From UBA6176 sp032119375 (GTDB lineage Bacteria; Verrucomicrobiota; Verrucomicrobiia; Limisphaerales; UBA9464): 64,000 nt of DNA. Below, piece by piece: positions 59,343-64,000 of the stretch. Location: NCBI GenBank assembly GCA_964430505.1, contig CAYSGH010000014.1:1-64000 (forward strand), in the 5' to 3' direction. Every line of letters begins with the position of its first letter. Position 1 is the stretch's first letter. The notes under the pieces were generated by a model. That model was not told the DNA's origin. It did not search any database and worked only from the letters and a program-made list of their open reading frames with translations. The position numbers were made by a program, and so were the translations under genes.

Positions 59343-61010
59343 CTACAAGGCGGTGCAGAGGACGACCTCGTCCGGGGTGGTGACGCCCTGGCGGACCTTG
59401 ACCCAGCCGTCCTCGCGCAGGAGGCGGAGGCCGGTGGCGCGCCCGGCCTGGATGATGCGGTGGGAGGGGGCGCGGTCGATGATGAGCTCGGAGATGGCGT
59501 CGGAGGTGACCAGCAGCTCGTAGAGGCCGGAGCGGCCGCGGTAGCCGGTGTTGCGGCAGTTGGGACAGCCGACGCCGCGGGCGAGCTGGGCGCCGGGCTC
59601 GAGGACGAGGTCCTTGGGCAGGTTGGCCGGGTCGGGGACGGCCCAGGCCTTGCACTTGGGGCAGACGCGCCGGACGAGGCGCTGGGCCATGGCTCCGACG
59701 AGGGTGGAGGCGACGAGGAAGGGCTCGACGCCCATGTCCACGAGGCGCATGGGGGCGGAGGCGGAATCGTTGGTGTGGAGGGTGGAGAGGACGAGGTGGC
59801 CGGTCATGGCGGCCTGCGTGGCGGCGGCGGCGGTTTCCAGGTCGCGGATTTCGCCGATCATGACGACGTCGGGGTCATGGCGGAGGATGGCGCGAAGGCC
59901 CTTCTCGAAGGTCATGCCGACCTGGTGGTGGACGGGGATTTGGTTGACGCCCTGGAGGTGGTATTCGACGGGGTCCTCGACGGTGATGACCTTGAGCTCG
60001 GGGCCGACGATGGCGTTGAGGGCGGCGTAGAGGGTGGTGGTCTTGCCGGAGCCGGTGGGGCCGGTGACGAGGAAGATGCCGTGGGGCCGGTCAATGAGGC
60101 CCTTGAAGGTGCCGAAGGTCCCCTCGTCCATGCCGAGCTGCTGGAGGGTGAAGAGGACATTGGACTTGTCGAGGAGGCGCATGACGACGCCCTCGCCGAA
60201 GAGCATGGGGATGACGGAGACGCGGACGTCCACCTGGCGGCCGCCGACGTTGAACTTGATGCGGCCGTCCTGGGGGATGCGGCGCTCCGCGATGTTGAGG
60301 TTCGCGAGGATCTTGATCCGGGAGATGATGGCGGCCTGGAACCGGTGCATCTGGGGCGGGACGGAGGCCTCCTGGAGGACGCCGTCGATGCGATACCGGA
60401 TGGACATGTGGTGCTCGTAGGGCTCGATGTGGATGTCGGAGGCGCGCTCGTTGACGGCCTCGAGGATGATCTCGTTGACGAGCTTGATGACGGACGCCTC
60501 CTGCGCGGCCTCCATGAGGTCATCGGAAGGGTCCCCCGTGACGGCGGCGGGGCCGTCGTCGGCGCCCACCATCTCGTCGAGGGTGTCGCCGCCGAGGCCG
60601 AAGTGGGACTTGATGAGCTTCTCGATGTCGTCGCGCGGGGCGAGGACGGGCTGGATGTCGAGGCCGGTGGCGAGTCGGAGCTCGTCGAAGGCGTAGAGGT
60701 CGAAGGCGTCGGAGGTGGCGACGTTGAGGGAGCCGTTGCTTCGGGAAACGGGGACGAGGCGCTTGCGATAGACGATCTTGGAGGGCAGGGCGCGGAGGGT
60801 CTCGGGATCGGGGGTGAGTTCGGCGAGGTTGACGAGCGGGATGTCGAGGTGCTCGGCCATGACCTCGAGGATTTGGCGCTCGGAGAGGATGCCGAGCTGG
60901 ACGAGGGCGCGGTCGAGGCGAAGTCCCTCGGCGCGCTGGAGGGCTTGGGCCTCGGCGAGTTGATCCGGGGTGACCAGGCCCCGGGAGATGAGGATGTGCG
61001 CGACGCTCAT
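59343..61010 (-). CDS. gspE: Type II secretion / type IV pilus assembly ATPase
   Basis: A 555-residue GspE/PilB hexameric ATPase. The N-terminal T2SSE_N domain starts MSVAHILISRGLVTPDQLAE. The motor domain has Walker A GPTGSGKTTTLY, an Asp box (VITVEDPVEY), Walker B (DPDVVMIGEIRD) and a His box (HLVLSTLHTND). The zinc-binding C-terminal element is CPKC...CPNC. It powers pseudopilus growth with GspF directly downstream. No other gsp/pil genes adjoin; split loci are usual in this phylum. Confidence 0.95.
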   Translation of the reverse strand: MSVAHILISRGLVTPDQLAEAQALQRAEGLRLDRALVQLGILSERQILEVMAEHLDIPLVNLAELTPDPETLRALPSKIVYRKRLVPVSRSNGSLNVATSDAFDLYAFDELRLATGLDIQPVLAPRDDIEKLIKSHFGLGGDTLDEMVGADDGPAAVTGDPSDDLMEAAQEASVIKLVNEIILEAVNERASDIHIEPYEHHMSIRYRIDGVLQEASVPPQMHRFQAAIISRIKILANLNIAERRIPQDGRIKFNVGGRQVDVRVSVIPMLFGEGVVMRLLDKSNVLFTLQQLGMDEGTFGTFKGLIDRPHGIFLVTGPTGSGKTTTLYAALNAIVGPELKVITVEDPVEYHLQGVNQIPVHHQVGMTFEKGLRAILRHDPDVVMIGEIRDLETAAAATQAAMTGHLVLSTLHTNDSASAPMRLVDMGVEPFLVASTLVGAMAQRLVRRVCPKCKAWAVPDPANLPKDLVLEPGAQLARGVGCPNCRNTGYRGRSGLYELLVTSDAISELIIDRAPSHRIIQAGRATGLRLLREDGWVKVRQGVTTPDEVVLCTAL

Positions 61011-61413
61011 GGAGGATGGGACGGGGCCTGGCCGGAACGATTCAATTGGGAGGGAAGCGGTGGCGACGCAGTCCGGCCCAGCCGCGCCGATTCCGTTGGA
61101 AGGGAGGGGGTGGCGAGACAGGTCGAGCGAGCACGCCCGACCCAGCGGAAGCCTTGCGGCGGAGGCGAACGCACATGCCGTGGAGGCCCGTTCGGGGGCT
61201 TTCGTGCGTCCTGTATTGATGTGCGTTCATCCCGTGCTGGAAGCCGGGCAGTCCCATCCCATGGGCGCCACCGTGGCATCCGGTTCGCCCCGGCATTTCC
61301 CCAATTCCCAAGGGTTGTTTCAAGGCGGCTCTTGGCCCCGCGAGGATCCCGTAACGAGATCGGATGCGCGCCCGGGGAGGCGATGCGTGCCGACGGAGAG
61401 AACAGGCGAGGCT
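61011..61413. other. Non-coding interval
   Basis: No credible gene. It includes an imperfect direct repeat of about 37 bp (near 61038 and near 61089, cores GGGAGGGAAGCGGTGGCGA and GGAAGGGAGGGGGTGGCGA) upstream of gspE. Their meaning is unknown. Confidence 0.4.
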
Positions 61414-62142
61414 TCAGCGCAGGAGCGTGGGGCGGACCTCCGTTGCTTCCCCCGGTGATTGCAACCATTGGAGGAGATCGGCTGACACGAGGACGGTGGC
61501 GCCGAGGACGACGGGGGGCATCCAGACGGGATGGGGGGCAGGGGCGGCGAGTTGGTTGGCCAGCGAGGCCAGGGCCTGGTCCCGGATGCGACGATTGGCG
61601 AGCAGGGGTGCCAGCGCGTCATGCAAGCGGGGCCAGTGGGCGGCATCGATGGACTGGAGCCGGTCAAAGGGGGAATCGGTCATCGAGAACCCGCTGCCCA
61701 GCGGATGGATGGCGAGACATCCCACCCGTCGTGACGCGGGGGATTCCCCGGGGCTTGCCTGCGAGCATGCGACAAGGAGAAGCAACTCGGGTGAGAGCCC
61801 GCGGCGGGATGGGTCGAGGAGGAACGCGCCGCGTTGGAGAAGGCGGCAGGCGTTGGCGGGAAGGCGGCGGGACGCATCCGAGGCCGCTTGGAGACATTCG
61901 ATGGCGGCCGCCCGAAAGGATGGGCCATCGGCGTCGAAGGCCCATGGGCGTTGGTGCGAGGGGATGCGGACCAAGGGCTCGTGTTGCCTGCCCAGGAGGC
62001 GTTCCCCGAGCACCCCGCCGGTGTCCCGGTAGATGACGGCGCACGCATCGGGCGGGAACGGAAGCACCGTGATGACCCATGCGAGGGCATCGGGGACGAT
62101 GCCCTCAAGGACCTGGCCCGGCGCGATGTCCTCCAGTTGCAT
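61414..62142 (-). CDS. Protein resembling N-terminal domain of defence-type SNF2 helicases
   Basis: A 242-residue protein. Residues 1-85 (MQLEDIAPGQVLEGIVPDAL, VIYRDTGGVLGERLLGRQHE, RPWAFDADGPSFR) resemble, from memory, the short beta domain at the start of DISARM DrmD-like/SNF2 helicases (PGxxVxGx...YRDxxGxLGExLLxRxxE). The helicase motor is absent. The rest is Leu/Ala-rich, with CSQASPGESPASRRVGC and a helical C-terminus; no motif found. It is divergent from the XRE regulator (144 bp apart). It may be a decayed defence gene or an independent small family. Confidence 0.55.
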   Translation of the reverse strand: MQLEDIAPGQVLEGIVPDALAWVITVLPFPPDACAVIYRDTGGVLGERLLGRQHEPLVRIPSHQRPWAFDADGPSFRAAAIECLQAASDASRRLPANACRLLQRGAFLLDPSRRGLSPELLLLVACSQASPGESPASRRVGCLAIHPLGSGFSMTDSPFDRLQSIDAAHWPRLHDALAPLLANRRIRDQALASLANQLAAPAPHPVWMPPVVLGATVLVSADLLQWLQSPGEATEVRPTLLR

Positions 62143-62260
62143 GGCAGCGAAGCGTCAGGGGCTGGCACCCAGGCGGGTGGCCTTGTGACGCAAGGCCCGA
62201 TTAGGTGGCGACGCCGCACGGAAACAAGGCAAAAGATGCCCATAGCCCGTCGTTCAGGGA

Positions 62261-62279
62261 CACGCTGCGTGCCAGCGTG
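62261..62279. promoter_or_regulatory. Candidate operator: inverted repeat before the XRE gene
   Basis: CACGCTG-CGTGC-CAGCGTG, a perfect 7-bp inverted repeat ending seven bases before the GTG start of the XRE regulator and within the shared divergent region. It fits an autoregulatory operator. Confidence 0.5.
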
Positions 62280-62286
62280 ACCTCCC

Positions 62287-62607
62287 GTGGCGAGCGACAA
62301 GGCATTGCAAACGTTGGGAGATCGAATCCGCGAGGCGCGAAAGGCCACTGGCTTGTCGCAGGAGGAGCTCGCCTTGCAAGCGGACATTGACCGGTCCTTC
62401 ATGGGCCAAGTCGAGCGAGGCCAGCGCAACATTTCGGTCCTGACGCTTCTTCGCGTGGCCCGCGTCCTGGACGTCAACTTGGGGAGCCTTCTGGATGGAT
62501 TGGGCGGGGTGGGCAGTGCCTTGGCAGACGGCGTGACGGACTACAAGGCCAAGAAGCCCCGGGCCAAGGGGTTGACGCGCAGGGGCCGGGTCGGCAAGGG
62601 GCGGTAG
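62287..62607 (+). CDS. XRE-family (Cro/CI-type) transcriptional regulator
   Basis: A 106-residue protein with a helix-turn-helix of XRE type: LGDRIREARKATGLSQEELA, then LQADIDRSFMGQVERGQRNI and SVLTLLRVARVLDVN. This single-domain layout, with Ser-Gln-Glu-Glu-Leu at helix 2, is the type used by restriction-modification controller proteins and many defence loci. The C-terminal 20 residues are strongly basic. The start is GTG 62287. Confidence 0.9.
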   Translation: MASDKALQTLGDRIREARKATGLSQEELALQADIDRSFMGQVERGQRNISVLTLLRVARVLDVNLGSLLDGLGGVGSALADGVTDYKAKKPRAKGLTRRGRVGKGR

Positions 62608-62689
62608 CCCGTGTCGAAGGGCCACGGTTGGGGGCGGCAGGAGCATGAGGCTGGCCGTGCCCGATGCGCCTCGATAGCGTGGAGGCATG

Positions 62690-64000
62690 ATGGCGCGAGT
62701 GCTGGATGCTCCTGCGGCGGTTTGCGCAGCAGGCATTTCACTGGTCTTCCTCTGGGCTTCGAGCGTCGCGGTGGCGCAAGTGCCCTCCCGGCTGCGGGTG
62801 GTGCCGCCGGTGCCGGACGCAACCGGGTTGCGCTTGGCATGGGACGTCCCGGGCGAGGGTTGGTCCTTTGAAGTTCAGGAGGCCCCGGGCCTGTCCGGGC
62901 CCTGGGTGGCATCGCCATCCGGCGCGGTCGGTGCACAGCGAAGCTGGCGGGATCCCCGGGGGTATCAGGATGCGGACCAACGGGTTTTCCGGGTGCTGCA
63001 CACGCCTCCACCCGTGGCGCGGGGGACGCTGTTGTCCCTTTCCAAGACGGCAACGTATCCCGCAGCGCAGCTTTCGTTCCTCTTGTTGCTCCAGGGGATT
63101 CCCTTGACGGCGCAGTTCGACGTGGAGGTTTACAAGTTGGTGTACCGCACGGTGGACCCGTGGGGGCTTCCCACGGTGGCATCCGCCGGCCTGGCGGTTC
63201 CCGTGAAGGCGGGCCGGGCATGGCCGCTGCTGGGATATCAGCACGGGACGATGCTCAGGAAGCTGGATGCGCCGTCCTCCGGGCTCAGCAGCGAGGGGTT
63301 GGTCGGAGTGCTGCTGGCGACGAGCGGGTACGTGGGCGTGTCGGCGGATTACCTGGGCCTTGGGGATTCGCCAGGGAGGCATCCGTACCATCATGCGGCA
63401 TCGCAGGCGACGGCGGTCGTGGATGCATTGCGGGCGGGGAGGGCTGCCTGCGCGACCAACGGGGCCACGTTGAGCGGGCAGGTGTTCCTGGCGGGGTATT
63501 CGCAAGGCGGACATGCGACGATGGCGACCCTGCGGGAGATGGAGTCGCACCATGCGGCGGAGTTCGAGGTCGCGGCCTGCGCGCCGATGGCCGGCGCCTT
63601 CGACTTGTCGGGCGTCACGCTGGACGACGCGTTGTCGGACCGGCCGGTTCCCAACCCGTACTATTTTGTGTTCCTGTTGCAGACCCTGGTGGACCTGTAT
63701 GGCATCGCGCCCAGCCTGTCGGAGTTGCTGGCGCCTCCCTACGATCAGTCGTTGCCACCATTGCTGGATGGCTCGACGGACGGGAGCTCCGTCAACGCGC
63801 TGATGCCATCGATCCCGAATCGCATCGTGAAGCCTGGCTTTCTGGCCGCCTTGCGCGCGGACCCGGGCCATCCGCTGCGCCGGGCGTTGCGGGACAACGA
63901 CCTCACCTCATGGGCCCCGCGTGCGCCTGTGAGGCTCTACCATTGCAGCGGCGACCAGGACGTCGTGCCCGCCAACGCGGTGGTCGCCCGCGAGCGCATG
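62690..64000 (+). CDS. Secreted alpha/beta hydrolase (lipase-like), partial at window end
   Basis: 437 residues visible, with the frame open to the edge. The signal peptide covers about residues 1-30 (VCAAGISLVFLWASSVAVAQ). A fibronectin-like segment follows (about 32-100). The hydrolase core has the nucleophile elbow GYSQGGHATM, an oxyanion-side run GYQHGT, and YHCSGDQDVVP, which probably holds the catalytic Asp. The His is expected beyond the window. It resembles secretory (LIP-type) triacylglycerol lipases. ATG 62690 is four bases after GGAGG; ATG 62687 is one base after it and is less likely. Confidence 0.85.
   Translation, partial: MARVLDAPAAVCAAGISLVFLWASSVAVAQVPSRLRVVPPVPDATGLRLAWDVPGEGWSFEVQEAPGLSGPWVASPSGAVGAQRSWRDPRGYQDADQRVFRVLHTPPPVARGTLLSLSKTATYPAAQLSFLLLLQGIPLTAQFDVEVYKLVYRTVDPWGLPTVASAGLAVPVKAGRAWPLLGYQHGTMLRKLDAPSSGLSSEGLVGVLLATSGYVGVSADYLGLGDSPGRHPYHHAASQATAVVDALRAGRAACATNGATLSGQVFLAGYSQGGHATMATLREMESHHAAEFEVAACAPMAGAFDLSGVTLDDALSDRPVPNPYYFVFLLQTLVDLYGIAPSLSELLAPPYDQSLPPLLDGSTDGSSVNALMPSIPNRIVKPGFLAALRADPGHPLRRALRDNDLTSWAPRAPVRLYHCSGDQDVVPANAVVARERM

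Noticed and set aside
59460..62036. Rightward 858-codon Gly/Asp/Val-rich frame
   Set aside because: Antisense to gspE, whose Walker and zinc motifs are unmistakable.

Overview
The window looks like chromosomal DNA of a free-living Verrucomicrobiota bacterium, probably of the Pedosphaerales/Limisphaerales (subdivision 3) type. The basis is very high GC, two prepilin-like proteins with the FTLIELLVVIAIIA leader and a C-terminal DGH motif, a PEP-CTERM protein, a DUF1501 protein beside Gfo/Idh/MocA oxidoreductases, a LamG/Ig giant secreted protein and a GHL10 protein. This is inference from gene families; no rRNA is present.

Layout. 0-9 kb: leftward cluster of an FmdB zinc ribbon, a coiled-coil membrane protein, an iron-type binding protein, a two-domain ABC permease fused in frame to an NHL-repeat domain, and a VWA membrane protein. 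9-10 kb: small membrane protein and prepilin-like protein. 10.2-12.7 kb: type I restriction HsdR N-terminal fragment cut by an IS4-type insertion sequence with perfect 35-bp ends, a passenger gene and a central 26-bp palindrome. 12.7-20.1 kb: leftward run lplT, aas, an arginine-phosphatase/RpiB/GlyA triple fusion, and two ABC-2 permeases. 20.3-26.8 kb: rightward myo-inositol oxygenase, korA, korB, a Dabb protein and two methyltransferases, the last an Rsm22 homologue; the final three genes overlap by GTGA. 26.7-33 kb: SUMF1-type protein, PEP-CTERM protein with promoter and terminator, M2 (ACE-like) peptidase, prepilin-like protein, Nudix, second Dabb protein. 33-43 kb: secreted TIM-barrel-like protein, two Gfo/Idh/MocA proteins, phosphoesterase plus acylphosphatase, PhoH-type ATPase, DUF1501 protein. 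43-50 kb: flippase, PXPV-type protein, glycosidase-GT2 fusion, rsmI, then a repeat-rich intergenic region with a 21-bp minisatellite and REP-like hairpins. 50-58 kb: LamG/Ig protein, tRNA-Ala(CGC), GT9, GHL10. 58-61 kb: GspF and GspE. 61-64 kb: a short protein resembling only the N-terminus of defence-type SNF2 helicases, an XRE regulator with a candidate operator, and an alpha/beta hydrolase cut by the window edge.

Functionally the window mixes housekeeping (tRNA, rsmI, glyA, phospholipid repair by LplT/Aas), redox carbon metabolism (KorAB, inositol oxygenase), secretion and surface functions (GspE/F, prepilins, flippase, glycosyltransferases, LamG protein) and remnants of restriction or defence loci. 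There is no phage, no CRISPR array and no complete defence system. The strongest unusual points are the triple fusion, the permease-NHL fusion, the glycosidase-GT2 fusion, the organisation of the insertion sequence, and the helicase-N-domain/XRE pair.
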